DNA of 34,550 nucleotides from Bacteroidales bacterium (GTDB lineage: Bacteria; Bacteroidota; Bacteroidia; Bacteroidales; WCHB1-69): the NCBI GenBank assembly GCA_028703095.1, contig JAQVNO010000010.1, positions 1 through 34,550 of the forward strand. The letters are read 5' to 3'. The position numbers and the translations under genes are program-made. How positions within the stretch are numbered: the first letter of the stretch is position 1; every line of letters begins with the position of its first letter. This document shows, piece after piece, positions 17,085 to 25,618 of this stretch. Below the pieces are notes generated by a model. The model was given only the letters and a program-made list of their open reading frames with translations. It had not been told where the DNA came from and did not search any database.

Positions 17085-19637
17085 TTATTCGTTTTTATTG
17101 TTAGTAATGAGAAAATTTGTTTTTCTGTTACGATACAAACCCAGTCCAACTACTGCCAATAGTAAGATAATAATGACAGATGAAGAGGCATTCGAAATCT
17201 TTGCACTTAAGATACTCATGTGGGGAATGTATTTAAATTCTATGTTATGATTGGCTGCAGGCACAAGCATGGCTCTGAGAATATAATTAACACGGAAATG
17301 CGGTACTTTCTTGCCATCCAAATAGGCTACCCATACTCCTTTGTCGTAGAGGACTTCGGAGAAAGTAACCAATTGTTCTTTTGTAGATGAATACGTATAG
17401 TTTAATCGATTGGGAGCGCATAAAGTGTTGACGATTGTAGCATTTGTGTCTCTTGAAATCATTTTGCCTTTAAGGATATCTTCATAGCGTTTCTCGATGA
17501 TGGCAGTATCTTTCACATTCACGTCTTTCAGTGCCAGTATTTCTTGGTCAGGATTTTCAACAATTTTATAGGCATCCACTAACCATACTGAACCGTAAGC
17601 TTCGGGGTTGCGTTGTACTTGTCCGTTTTGTGTAATGATATAGCGAGTGTTTAGCATGTTAAGTACATTCATATTCAATTGGGATGCAAAATAAAAATCG
17701 ATAATATCCTGATATCTTCTTAATTTAGCAGGGCTATAACCGCCAATGGATTTGTGAAAATACGAAGTAGATGATTCATTGAAAGTATTACTTGCTAAAT
17801 TCAATACTCTGTAATTGATATCTGTGTCTTGTAATATCATCTTGTCGGCTTCGGTCGGCTGATGGATATTTTTCACTTTAAATTTGGGTTGAAAATCGGT
17901 TTCGTTTAAATATCGTTTAGAAACAGCCCAGCCATCAATGAGTACTAACATAGCGAGAGATGCAATGACAAGCGTCAGGTTTTTCATTTTATCTTTTAGA
18001 TATAACCATAACAAAGAGAATCCCAATGAAATAAAAACAAGAGAACGGAAAACATCTTTATACACCATTGATTGGCGGTAATCTGTTAAAATTGACAAAA
18101 TACTTCCTACATTACTTTCGGTAAATCCTGCATTGAGCAGTTGTTGTTTGTATTGCTCGTCGCCACTACCTATAAATGAGAAAAACATAGCAGCGGCAAT
18201 AGCCATTAAAATACAAATTCCGGCTGTTATAAAATAGCTTATTTTTAGTTGTTTTAATATATATTCCTTGCTTAGGTTGCCGGAAAATATATCTTTCAAC
18301 GCCAGCATCCCCAAAATGGGCATAGCTACACCCGCGATGATGAGAGCCATGGCAGGAGTTCGGAATTTATTGTAAAAGGGTAAGTTATGGAATAGAAAAT
18401 CATTAATGACATCAAAATTTCTTCCCCAAGCGAGGATGAGAGAAAGCATAAAAACGGCTAACACCCACCATTTTTCGGGACCTTTTATGATAAACAAACT
18501 TAAAATAAATAAGAAACAGACGATAGCGCCTGCATACACAGGTCCTGAAGTAAAAGGTTGGTCTCCCCAATAGGTAGGCAAATAGGTAGATCCATATCCA
18601 TTTTGTCGCAATGCTTGCATGGTTTCTGATTCCGGTGCCAGTTCGGTATGCCCACCCCCGTAGAGATTAGGAACCAATAGCGTAAATGTTTCCATCTTAC
18701 CATAACTCCATGCAAAAGCATAATCTTTTTCCAAACCACCTTCATTAGGAGTAGCAGCATTTGCTGTTTGTTGTTTGATTTCCGGTACAATTGTCAATTC
18801 AGAACCGCCACGCATGGTATCTTTGCTGTAAGTATAGGTTGGTAATAAATTACCCAGATTAGGCAATACGGCGAAAACAGCAGCGATAAGAAGTATGCCC
18901 ATAGCCTTAAAAAATGGTTTTAGGTTTTTTTCTTTCAGCAGATAATAAAAGAAATAGACAATGCCGATTATCCCAACCATCAACATAGCGTAATATGTGA
19001 TTTGTAGGTGGCTGCAACTAATTTCTATTCCTAAAAACAAGAGTGTGACAATGCCTCCCAGCAGATATTTCTTTCGAAAAGCAAGTAGGATGCCTCCTAT
19101 CATCGGAGCGATGTATGCCATTGCATAGCCTTTGGTGACGTGTCCTGCTTCGATGATAATAAAGTTGTAAGAAGCAAAGGTATAAACAATAGCTCCCAAC
19201 AAACTTATCCAGGCGTTGGCACCTAAACAAAGCATGAAAATATAAAAACACAGCAAATAAGTAAAAACAATACCGGCATGCAGCAAAGGTAACCCCCCCC
19301 TAAAAATATAACTTAATTTATGGAAAACATTGAAATAGGGTTCTCCCCATAAAGTAGTGGTGGGCATGCCACTAAACATGGCATTGGTCCACTCGGAATA
19401 TTCCCCTGTTTTTTCCTGATACGCTTTGACTTCTTGTGTCATTCCTTCAACACTGACCATATCGCCTTGAGGCAGTTCTTTGTCATCAAAGAATACCGGA
19501 CTGAAGTATGTGATAGTAAGAAGATACATTATGCCAATGGCAAGGATATGGGGAAGACTTTTCTTTAATATATTCGAAAAAGGATTTTGTGTTTTTTTTG
19601 AAGCTATAGACTTCTCTTTCATGTTATTATTTTTCAT
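17085..19637 (-). CDS. YfhO-family polytopic membrane protein (GT-C-like)
   Basis: An 850-residue protein with about a dozen hydrophobic segments, the last near the C-terminus ([20 protein letters not shown]). The first loop carries [12 protein letters not shown] and the motif [14 protein letters not shown], which is common in YfhO-like proteins of Bacteroidota. A large extracytoplasmic region lies at about residues 590-815. YfhO of Firmicutes is a GT-C enzyme that decorates cell-wall polymers from lipid-linked sugars, so a periplasmic glycosyltransferase is likely here. It heads the glycan operon with gmd 2 bases downstream. A TAATTTTG box lies 35 bases upstream. Two Met codons at the start (residues 1 and 6) are both possible. 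The coding sequence has a G8 tract at codons 113-115. Confidence 0.8.
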   Translation of the reverse strand: MKNNNMKEKSIASKKTQNPFSNILKKSLPHILAIGIMYLLTITYFSPVFFDDKELPQGDMVSVEGMTQEVKAYQEKTGEYSEWTNAMFSGMPTTTLWGEPYFNVFHKLSYIFRGGLPLLHAGIVFTYLLCFYIFMLCLGANAWISLLGAIVYTFASYNFIIIEAGHVTKGYAMAYIAPMIGGILLAFRKKYLLGGIVTLLFLGIEISCSHLQITYYAMLMVGIIGIVYFFYYLLKEKNLKPFFKAMGILLIAAVFAVLPNLGNLLPTYTYSKDTMRGGSELTIVPEIKQQTANAATPNEGGLEKDYAFAWSYGKMETFTLLVPNLYGGGHTELAPESETMQALRQNGYGSTYLPTYWGDQPFTSGPVYAGAIVCFLFILSLFIIKGPEKWWVLAVFMLSLILAWGRNFDVINDFLFHNLPFYNKFRTPAMALIIAGVAMPILGMLALKDIFSGNLSKEYILKQLKISYFITAGICILMAIAAAMFFSFIGSGDEQYKQQLLNAGFTESNVGSILSILTDYRQSMVYKDVFRSLVFISLGFSLLWLYLKDKMKNLTLVIASLAMLVLIDGWAVSKRYLNETDFQPKFKVKNIHQPTEADKMILQDTDINYRVLNLASNTFNESSTSYFHKSIGGYSPAKLRRYQDIIDFYFASQLNMNVLNMLNTRYIITQNGQVQRNPEAYGSVWLVDAYKIVENPDQEILALKDVNVKDTAIIEKRYEDILKGKMISRDTNATIVNTLCAPNRLNYTYSSTKEQLVTFSEVLYDKGVWVAYLDGKKVPHFRVNYILRAMLVPAANHNIEFKYIPHMSILSAKISNASSSVIIILLLAVVGLGLYRNRKTNFLITNNKNE
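19293..19300 (-). repeat. G8 homopolymer inside yfhO
   Basis: Eight consecutive C on the plus strand, read as AGG GGG GGG (R113, G114, G115) in yfhO. This is striking in an AT-rich gene. Gain or loss of one base would shift the frame about 13% into the gene. The tract is in frame in this sequence. Confidence 0.9.
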
Positions 19638-19671
19638 GGAGGCTAAAAATTATTGTATTATATTAAAAATG

Positions 19672-19679
19672 CAAAATTA
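19672..19679 (-). promoter_or_regulatory. -7 promoter box for the yfhO-gmd-fcl operon
   Basis: On the minus strand the sequence reads TAATTTTGCA, matching TAnnTTTG, 35 bases before the yfhO start. A TTG occurs 14 bases further upstream, closer than the usual spacing for a -33 element. Confidence 0.6.
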
Positions 19680-19948
19680 CATTTTTTTAAAAACAATATT
19701 TGTTAAAAATAGAATACTTATTTTTAATAACATAAATACTATAATTTATTGAACTTAAAATATAACAAAATAAAATTAATTACGTATAATTGAATAAATA
19801 ATTTTTTATAATATTAAAAGAGTTAATAGCTTAGAAATTACGAAAAAAATGTTTAAAAGCGATTCATTTTATGTGCATTTACAAGTGCCATTTGTAAAAG
19901 ACAAGTAAGTTAGAGTATAAATTTCTTTAATATTCAAGGAGATTTACA

Positions 19949-20029
19949 ATGATTTTTAAAAAATATATAATTATGTTTAAGAAAATTTATGTTTATATTA
20001 AAAAAAATATTATACTTGCAAAAAAATAA
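19949..20029 (+). CDS. Possible 26-residue basic hydrophobic peptide
   Basis: ATG is preceded by AAGGAG with a 7-base spacer, the best Shine-Dalgarno sequence seen in the window. The peptide is rich in Ile, Tyr and Lys (MIFKKYIIMFKKIYVYIKK, then NIILAKK) and would be cationic and membrane-seeking. There is no recognised family. Because the region is extremely AT-rich, a short Lys/Ile ORF can arise by chance, and Bacteroidota rarely rely on Shine-Dalgarno sequences. Confidence 0.2.
   Translation: MIFKKYIIMFKKIYVYIKKNIILAKK
20011..20018 (+). promoter_or_regulatory. Weak -7 box upstream of the first LamG gene
   Basis: TATACTTGCA differs by one base from TAnnTTTG and lies about 150 bases before the ATG. 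It is the best plus-strand candidate in the gap but is not strong. Confidence 0.25.
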
Positions 20030-20169
20030 AAATTTTTGATTTTATCCTAATATTATTTTAATTGCTTATTTTATAATGAAATAATTAAAGATTGACTTGT
20101 GAGTTTATTTTAAAAATGAATAGTTTTTATGCAAAAGATACGAAATCTAATTTTTAAACACAAAGTAAA

Positions 20170-22089
20170 ATGAAAAATGTAATTTTAATAACAGTCATAT
20201 TTGTATTCTCCATTTCTTTTTCAATCGCACAACTTCCTTCTTATGTACCAACAGATAGTCTTGTAGCTTGGTTTCCTTTTAACGGGAATGCGTATGATTA
20301 TAGTGGCAATAACAATCATTTGACAAATTATGGTGCATCATTAACCAACGATAGATTCAATAATTATAATTCAGCATATAATGTTCAATCTTATAGTGGA
20401 TTAAGAAAATCTACCCCCGTTAGCAATGGCGTAAATGTGACTTATTCGTTTTGGGTATATGCAAGTTCTGGAAGTACAAATATTATTGCAGAAACAAATC
20501 CTTTAGCGACAGCAGGATTTCATGCTTATATACAAAATTATATTCCTAAAATATGTACTCAGGGAGTGATTTATAATGTAACTAATGCAACAGCAACCAT
20601 TGGACAAAATACATGGTATTTTATTGCAATGACAAAACAAGGAACACAATTTAAATTATATATTAATGGAATATTAACAAGTCAAGGTACTAGCAACTCT
20701 AATGCGTTTGATGCCAATACATATTTTTTTATAAGTGCAGGTGTCAGTAACAGCGGAGGATTTTCCGGAAATATTGATGATGTCGGAATTTGGAATCGTG
20801 CATTAACACAAACTGAAATCACAACATTATATAATGCTTGTTCGGACACTATTATAGTTAATCAACCACTTAATCAATCAATTGCCATTGGTAGTAATGC
20901 ACGTTTTTTGGCTTCTGCACCTACTTACACTTATTTTCAATGGCAAACCAATACCAATCATTTAGGATGGCTTAATATTCCTTCCAATAGTTATTATTTA
21001 GGAGTAAACAATGATACTTTATTTTTAAATAATGCACAAGTAAGTAATCATCTGCAACAGTTTAGATTATTAGCCACATATAATAATTGCAACGATACTT
21101 CAAGCATAGCGACTTTGTTCATTACGGATACTTGTATTGTATCATTTAATGATACCAATATTATTTCTTTTTATGATACGATAATGATTAACGACACAAA
21201 TCATATAATTTACAATGATACAAGCTACATAGTACTGAACGATACCAATCATGTTATCATTAACGATACCAATTATCTTGTTTTTGATACCAATTATGTA
21301 ATTATCAATGATACAAACTTTATTATTTTAAATGACACCAATTACATTGTTTTGAATGATACGAATTATGTGATAATAAATGATACGAACTTCATGGTAT
21401 GGAACGATACAAATCATGTAATTATTAATGACACAAACTATATTATTTTAAATGACACAAACCATATCATTATTAATGACACAAACTACATTATTTTAAA
21501 TGACACCAATTATGTGATTCTCAATGATACTAATTTGATTATCATTAATGATACGAACCAAATTATTGTTTATGATACGAATTATATTTATGTTTTCGAT
21601 ACAAGTTATGTTATCATTAACGATACTAGCTACATGATTATAAATGACACAAATTATATAGTTGTCAATGACACCAGCTATATTATTTTAACCGACACGA
21701 ATTATGTAATCATCAATGATACAAATCATATAGTAATTTATGATACAAATCATATTATCGTAAACGATACCAACTATGTTTCGGTAACAGATACCTTAAT
21801 CATAGACGTTAACCTACATATAGAATCCAATAACATTGTTAACACCATTAAAATATTTCCAAATCCGGCAAAAGATTACATAACTATTGATTTTGGAGAC
21901 TTTGAGTCCATGTCAGCTTATTTGTTGAAAATCACTAGTATTACCGGTCAAATTATCTGTTTTACACCTATTTATCAACAAAAGACACAGCTTGATTTAT
22001 CAACTTGGTTAGGAGAAGGTATTTATTTTTTCCAAATACTCGATACGAAAAACAATGTTATTGTTACTAAAAAAATAGTTTTAAAATAA
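20170..22089 (+). CDS. Secreted LamG-domain protein with 29-unit DT octapeptide stalk and T9SS sorting domain
   Basis: A 639-residue exported protein. A signal peptide (MKNVILITVIFVFSISFSIA) is followed at about residues 22-225 by a LamG/concanavalin-A-like domain (LVAWFPFNGNAYDYSGNNNH, TWYFIAMTKQGTQFKLYING, GNIDDVGIWNRALTQTEI). An Ig-like domain spans about 226-318 (NQPLNQSIAIGSNARF, FQWQTNT, FRLLATYNNC). Residues 319-547 are 29 units of an octapeptide of the form NDTNYIIL. The C-terminus (about 555-639) is a type IX sorting domain: IKIFPNPAKDYITIDFGDF, ITGQIICFTP, GIYFFQILDTKNNVIVTKKI. It is thus expected to cross the outer membrane by T9SS and be anchored on the surface. A paralogue with a much shorter stalk follows 119 bases downstream. 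Role is likely binding or adhesion; no catalytic motif was seen. Confidence 0.85.
   Translation: MKNVILITVIFVFSISFSIAQLPSYVPTDSLVAWFPFNGNAYDYSGNNNHLTNYGASLTNDRFNNYNSAYNVQSYSGLRKSTPVSNGVNVTYSFWVYASSGSTNIIAETNPLATAGFHAYIQNYIPKICTQGVIYNVTNATATIGQNTWYFIAMTKQGTQFKLYINGILTSQGTSNSNAFDANTYFFISAGVSNSGGFSGNIDDVGIWNRALTQTEITTLYNACSDTIIVNQPLNQSIAIGSNARFLASAPTYTYFQWQTNTNHLGWLNIPSNSYYLGVNNDTLFLNNAQVSNHLQQFRLLATYNNCNDTSSIATLFITDTCIVSFNDTNIISFYDTIMINDTNHIIYNDTSYIVLNDTNHVIINDTNYLVFDTNYVIINDTNFIILNDTNYIVLNDTNYVIINDTNFMVWNDTNHVIINDTNYIILNDTNHIIINDTNYIILNDTNYVILNDTNLIIINDTNQIIVYDTNYIYVFDTSYVIINDTSYMIINDTNYIVVNDTSYIILTDTNYVIINDTNHIVIYDTNHIIVNDTNYVSVTDTLIIDVNLHIESNNIVNTIKIFPNPAKDYITIDFGDFESMSAYLLKITSITGQIICFTPIYQQKTQLDLSTWLGEGIYFFQILDTKNNVIVTKKIVLK
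21124..21810 (+). repeat. 24-base tandem coding repeat, 29 units (NDT-N/S octapeptide)
   Basis: Each unit encodes eight residues, consensus N-D-T-[NS]-[YHF]-[IV]-[IV]-[ILV]. Of the 29 units, 27 are exactly eight residues long, one is seven (NDTNYLV) and one six (YDTIMI). Every unit has Asp-Thr. Codons for Asn, Asp and Thr vary freely between units (AAT/AAC, GAT/GAC, ACA/ACC/ACG), so most copies are old or held by selection on the protein. A local 48-base duplication is visible: 21421-21468 and 21469-21516 differ at 7 positions. Confidence 0.95.
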
Positions 22090-22208
22090 AGTTATAATGA
22101 AGTTATATATTAAATTATAAATTTTGATAAAAATAAGGGAAAATATTTAATGATTAATGAAACAATATCATAATCATATAATAAACAAAAAATTAATAAA
22201 AATTAAAA

Positions 22209-23597
22209 ATGAAAAATGTATTTTTAACAACTATTTTGATTCTTCTTTCTATTTCTTTTACAAGAGCACAACTTCCCGCTTACGTTCCAACAGACAGCCT
22301 TCTAGCTTGGTTCCCTTTTAATGGGAATGCCAATGATATTAGCGGAAACAACAATCATTTGACAAATTATGGAGCTTCGTTAACCAACGATAGGTTCAAT
22401 AATTATAATTCTGCGTATAATGTACAGGCATATAGTGGATTAAGAAGATCTGTTCCCATTACCAATGGTGTAAATGTAACTTATACGTTTTGGATTTATG
22501 CAAGTACAGGAGGTGCTAATATTATTGCAGAAACAAATTCACCACTCACAAGTAGTGGTTTTAATTGTTTGATTCAAAATTATATTCCAAAAATATGTAC
22601 GCAAGGAGTAGCTGCAAATGTGACAAATGCAACCTCAACAATTGGACAAAACACATGGTATTTTATTACAGTAACAAAACAAGGAACTCAATTTAAATTA
22701 TATATTAATGGGATATTAACAAGTCAAGGTACAAGCAATGCTAATTCTTTTGATGCAAATACCTATTTCTTTATTAGTGCCGGTGTAAGTAATAGTGGGG
22801 GATTTTCGGGTAATATAGATGATGTAGGCATTTGGAATCGTGCATTAACACAAACGGAAATTTCCGGATTATATAATGCTTGCAATGGCAATATCATAAC
22901 AACACAACCTACTAATCAAAATGTTACTCTTGGTAGTAATGCCAATTTTATTACAGCGTCTTTAGTAAATTCAAACTATCAATGGCAAACCAATATAGGT
23001 CATTTAGGATGGATTAATACACCGTCCAATAGTTATTATTCGGGAGGGAGCAGTAATGCGATGACCGTAAATAATGTACAGTTGAATAATCATTTACAGC
23101 AATTTAGACTAATAGCAACATTAAATGGATGTGAAGATACATCGAATGTAGCTACATTAGTAATTGCCGATACTTGTATTGCTTCCCAAAATGACACCAA
23201 TCATATTAATGTTTACGATACGATAAATATTTATGATACTGTTATAATAAATGATACCAATCATATAACAGTTAACGATACTGTCCTTATTTCTGTAGTT
23301 GATACACTTGTCATTGAAGTAGAATTAAATATTTCTTCTCCCGTGGTAAATCTTATCAAAATATATCCAAATCCGGCTAAGGATTATATCACAATCGATT
23401 TTGGTGATTTTGCGTCTATGTCGGGTTATTTATTGAAAATTACAAATGTGTCGGGACAAATTATTTATTATACTCCTATTTATCAACAAACAACGCAACT
23501 TGACTTATCAACGTGGACGGGTAAAGGTATTTATTTTGTGCAAATACTCGATTCACAATTTCAAATTATTGAAACAAAGAAAATCCTTTTAGAATAA
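22209..23597 (+). CDS. Secreted LamG-domain protein, short-stalk paralogue, T9SS sorting domain
   Basis: A 462-residue paralogue of the gene upstream with the same architecture. There is a signal peptide (MKNVFLTTILILLSISFTRA), then a LamG domain at about 22-225 nearly identical in many stretches (NNNHLTNYGASLTNDRFNNY, GNIDDVGIWNRALTQTEISG). An Ig-like domain at about 226-319 is more diverged (NQNVTLGSNANF, YQWQTN, FRLIATLNGCEDTS). The stalk has only seven DT units (residues 320-371). A sorting domain follows (IKIYPNPAKDYITIDFGDF to ILDSQFQIIETKKILLE). The two genes are a tandem duplication in which the LamG and C-terminal parts stayed similar and the stalk changed length. It ends just before a terminator hairpin shared with the converging glycan operon. 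Confidence 0.85.
   Translation: MKNVFLTTILILLSISFTRAQLPAYVPTDSLLAWFPFNGNANDISGNNNHLTNYGASLTNDRFNNYNSAYNVQAYSGLRRSVPITNGVNVTYTFWIYASTGGANIIAETNSPLTSSGFNCLIQNYIPKICTQGVAANVTNATSTIGQNTWYFITVTKQGTQFKLYINGILTSQGTSNANSFDANTYFFISAGVSNSGGFSGNIDDVGIWNRALTQTEISGLYNACNGNIITTQPTNQNVTLGSNANFITASLVNSNYQWQTNIGHLGWINTPSNSYYSGGSSNAMTVNNVQLNNHLQQFRLIATLNGCEDTSNVATLVIADTCIASQNDTNHINVYDTINIYDTVIINDTNHITVNDTVLISVVDTLVIEVELNISSPVVNLIKIYPNPAKDYITIDFGDFASMSGYLLKITNVSGQIIYYTPIYQQTTQLDLSTWTGKGIYFVQILDSQFQIIETKKILLE
23166..23321 (+). repeat. DT repeat of the second LamG protein, 7 units
   Basis: Units read ADTCIASQ, NDTNHINV, YDTINI, YDTVII, NDTNHITV, NDTVLISV and VDTLVIEV: five of eight residues and two of six. The first and last units match the ends of the long array in the paralogue, so the difference lies in the middle. 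Confidence 0.9.
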
Positions 23598-23605
23598 TTA
23601 AAAAA

Positions 23606-23641
23606 AAATATTCAATTTAGATGTATTTAAATTGAATATTT
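23606..23641. terminator. Bidirectional terminator between converging LamG gene and glycan operon
   Basis: A perfect 14-base-pair stem (23606-23619 with 23628-23641, arm AAATATTCAATTTA) and an 8-base loop. On the minus strand it is followed by an uninterrupted T8, which makes it a good terminator for the operon ending at 23698. It also lies 9 bases after the stop of the plus-strand LamG gene. Confidence 0.8.
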
Positions 23642-23697
23642 GTAAGATTGTATAATTTGTAGAAAATAATTTATTATTTCTATACGACAAATAATTA

Positions 23698-24783
23698 TCA
23701 ATTATTTAAAATATTCTTGTATACATCACATGTATTATTAACCATTTTATCAATTGTATAATCGTTTATTTTTTTGGTTCCTTTAGAGATTAATGATTTT
23801 CTCATATTGTCATCCGTTACTATCCGTTGAATGGCATCACGAATGGATGTTTTATCTTTTGGATCAAAATAAAGGGCTGCATCTTGAGCTATTTCAGGGA
23901 AACAACTTGCATTGCTTAAACACACCGGACAGTTATTGGCAAATGCTTCTAAAATCGGTATGCCAAATCCTTCGTAAAGAGATGGAAATACAAAAACTAA
24001 AGCATGTTGATACAATGAATATAACATAGCATCACTTGCTTGTACATGGATTAACTGAGAAGAAATGGAATGTTCTTGAAAAAAGTTTATTTCTTCTTTA
24101 GAAAATGAGTTGCCGGTGCATACCACTTTTAATCTTTTATTTGCATGTAAAAGTGGAAAAATTGCTTCTAAAAATGGGATGAAATTTTTGTAATTTTTCC
24201 TTTCCCCAACATACAAAATATAATTTTCATAGATTTGCTCGGCTATTTCTACTTGCTGTTTATATCCATGGTGAACAACCGTTATTTTATCGGGATGTAT
24301 ACCTAAAAATTCCACGATGTCGTTTTTTGTATTTTGACTCACAGCGATAATATGCGTTGCTTTATGAGCCAATAATTTTTTATTTTTTGCTATATTGTCG
24401 TAAATAGGAAATGAATTGGGAAAACGTTCGTGAATCATATCATGTATGGTAATGACAAAAGGTTTCTGTATGTGTTTTAAAAAATAAGGATTATAATATG
24501 TGGGATGAAAAATATCAAATTGGTTTTTTTTAATAGCTTTTGTGGAGATTTGATTATTCATGAAATAATATAAACGTCGTTTGATGCGGAAATTTTGTAT
24601 ACAATCCGTAGATTTGTATGGCTGATTGTAAGGTTTTGTTATATAATGATTTTCGGAGTACTGCATAGCCATTTCTTTTTCAAATCCATCAGGTAAATTG
24701 TGTATTAAATCTGCAAAATAACGGGTTATTCCGCCGAATTTTTGCATGCTAAACATTTGATGATCGTAAAGTATTTTGAACAT
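23698..24783 (-). CDS. Glycosyltransferase family 4 (GT-B fold)
   Basis: A 361-residue glycosyltransferase resembling bacterial mannosyltransferase-type GT4 enzymes. The N-terminal half has FGGITRYFADLIHNLP and FVITIHDMIHERFPN. The donor domain has ILYVGERKNYKNFIPFLEAI, VFVFPSLYEGFGIPILEAFA with the EX7E pair, and CPVCLSNASCFPEIAQDAAL. Donor and linkage are not predictable. It is the last gene of the second glycan operon, 59 bases after the methyltransferase gene, with a strong terminator downstream. Confidence 0.9.
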   Translation of the reverse strand: MFKILYDHQMFSMQKFGGITRYFADLIHNLPDGFEKEMAMQYSENHYITKPYNQPYKSTDCIQNFRIKRRLYYFMNNQISTKAIKKNQFDIFHPTYYNPYFLKHIQKPFVITIHDMIHERFPNSFPIYDNIAKNKKLLAHKATHIIAVSQNTKNDIVEFLGIHPDKITVVHHGYKQQVEIAEQIYENYILYVGERKNYKNFIPFLEAIFPLLHANKRLKVVCTGNSFSKEEINFFQEHSISSQLIHVQASDAMLYSLYQHALVFVFPSLYEGFGIPILEAFANNCPVCLSNASCFPEIAQDAALYFDPKDKTSIRDAIQRIVTDDNMRKSLISKGTKKINDYTIDKMVNNTCDVYKNILNN

Positions 24784-24842
24784 GAGAATATGTTTAATAT
24801 TGGAAACAGCATATTTAAAAAATATAAGTCTGATAATTTTCG

Positions 24843-25616
24843 CTAAATAGTTCCTTGTTTTAAAGATTTACTGTCACTTAATACATATTTTGAATTAAAA
24901 AAGTTGTATTGTACTATTTTAAAGTAATTAAAAAATAAATTACATAACGTATGTGATAGCATTTTTTCTGTTAGTAGATGAAAATCTTTGTTGTTAGAAT
25001 AAAGGTAAAGATTGTATTTTTTTGCCAAAAAGTTTAACGTTTGCTTTGAATAAAAGGAAATATGTTGTCCGTGTTCAAAGGCATAATACCACCAATTTTT
25101 ATCAGGGATTTCAGAAGGTATTAATAGGGTTGAAAAAAATATATTTCTACTTACATCTAACATAGATTCTAATTCTTTCAAAGGATTCTGAAAATGTTCA
25201 AATGCTTCAAATGCAGTTATTAGTTCAATAGGGTTGTTTTGAAGAGATTGAAAATCAAAGCCGCGAGCAAAAATATTATCAGTATATAAATCATTCCATA
25301 AAAAGTTAAATCCTTTATCTCTCATTAAGCGCACAAAAAGACCATAACCACCAGCCATGTCAACATAAGTAGCGTTAACACGAAAAAAAGCTTTGATGAT
25401 TGCACTTGTTAGTTTAGCGCAATATATATTTCGTTGAACTAAACCGGTATCGGTAAGATTAATAGAGCTAGCATATGCTTCATCTAACCAAAAAGGCTCT
25501 TCTGTTTGTATAAAATCGCAGTTTTCACATTTAAAATATGTGATATTATATTTATGTAGAATGTTAGCTTGAAAAGCTGTTTTCACGGGTAGACCGCATA
25601 TACGACATGTGTTCAT
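24843..25616 (-). CDS. Class I SAM-dependent methyltransferase with N-terminal zinc-binding motif
   Basis: A 257-residue protein. The N-terminus has two Cys pairs, CRICG (residues 4-7) and CENCD (about 30-33), which form a likely zinc knuckle. The SAM site follows with YVDMAGGYGLFVRLMRDKGF, where the usual DxGxGxG is DMAGGYG, and the downstream acidic residue in FLWNDLYTDN. ITAFEAFEHFQNPLKELE resembles motif II of the Methyltransf_23 group. Such proteins occur in capsule and O-antigen clusters, where they methylate sugars or act with sugar-branching enzymes. It lies 2 bases after the glycosyltransferase gene upstream. Confidence 0.8.
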   Translation of the reverse strand: MNTCRICGLPVKTAFQANILHKYNITYFKCENCDFIQTEEPFWLDEAYASSINLTDTGLVQRNIYCAKLTSAIIKAFFRVNATYVDMAGGYGLFVRLMRDKGFNFLWNDLYTDNIFARGFDFQSLQNNPIELITAFEAFEHFQNPLKELESMLDVSRNIFFSTLLIPSEIPDKNWWYYAFEHGQHISFYSKQTLNFLAKKYNLYLYSNNKDFHLLTEKMLSHTLCNLFFNYFKIVQYNFFNSKYVLSDSKSLKQGTI

Positions 25617-25618
25617 GC

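Larger units (their letters stand above)
19638..20169. other. 532-base AT-rich divergent intergenic region
   Basis: It separates the leftward glycan operon from the rightward LamG genes. It holds the yfhO -7 box (19672-19679), a weaker box on the plus strand (20011-20018) and one short ORF with a Shine-Dalgarno sequence (19949-20029). No tRNA, transposon end or long inverted repeat was seen. The rest is almost pure A/T. Confidence 0.7.

Noticed and set aside
21124-21810. The 24-base periodic array as a CRISPR or non-coding satellite
   Set aside because: There are no unique spacers, the period is a multiple of three with an open frame throughout, and variation is largely synonymous or conservative; it is a coding repeat.
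21124-21810. RTX-type calcium-binding nonapeptides
   Set aside because: The spacing is eight, not nine, and the GGxGxD core is absent.
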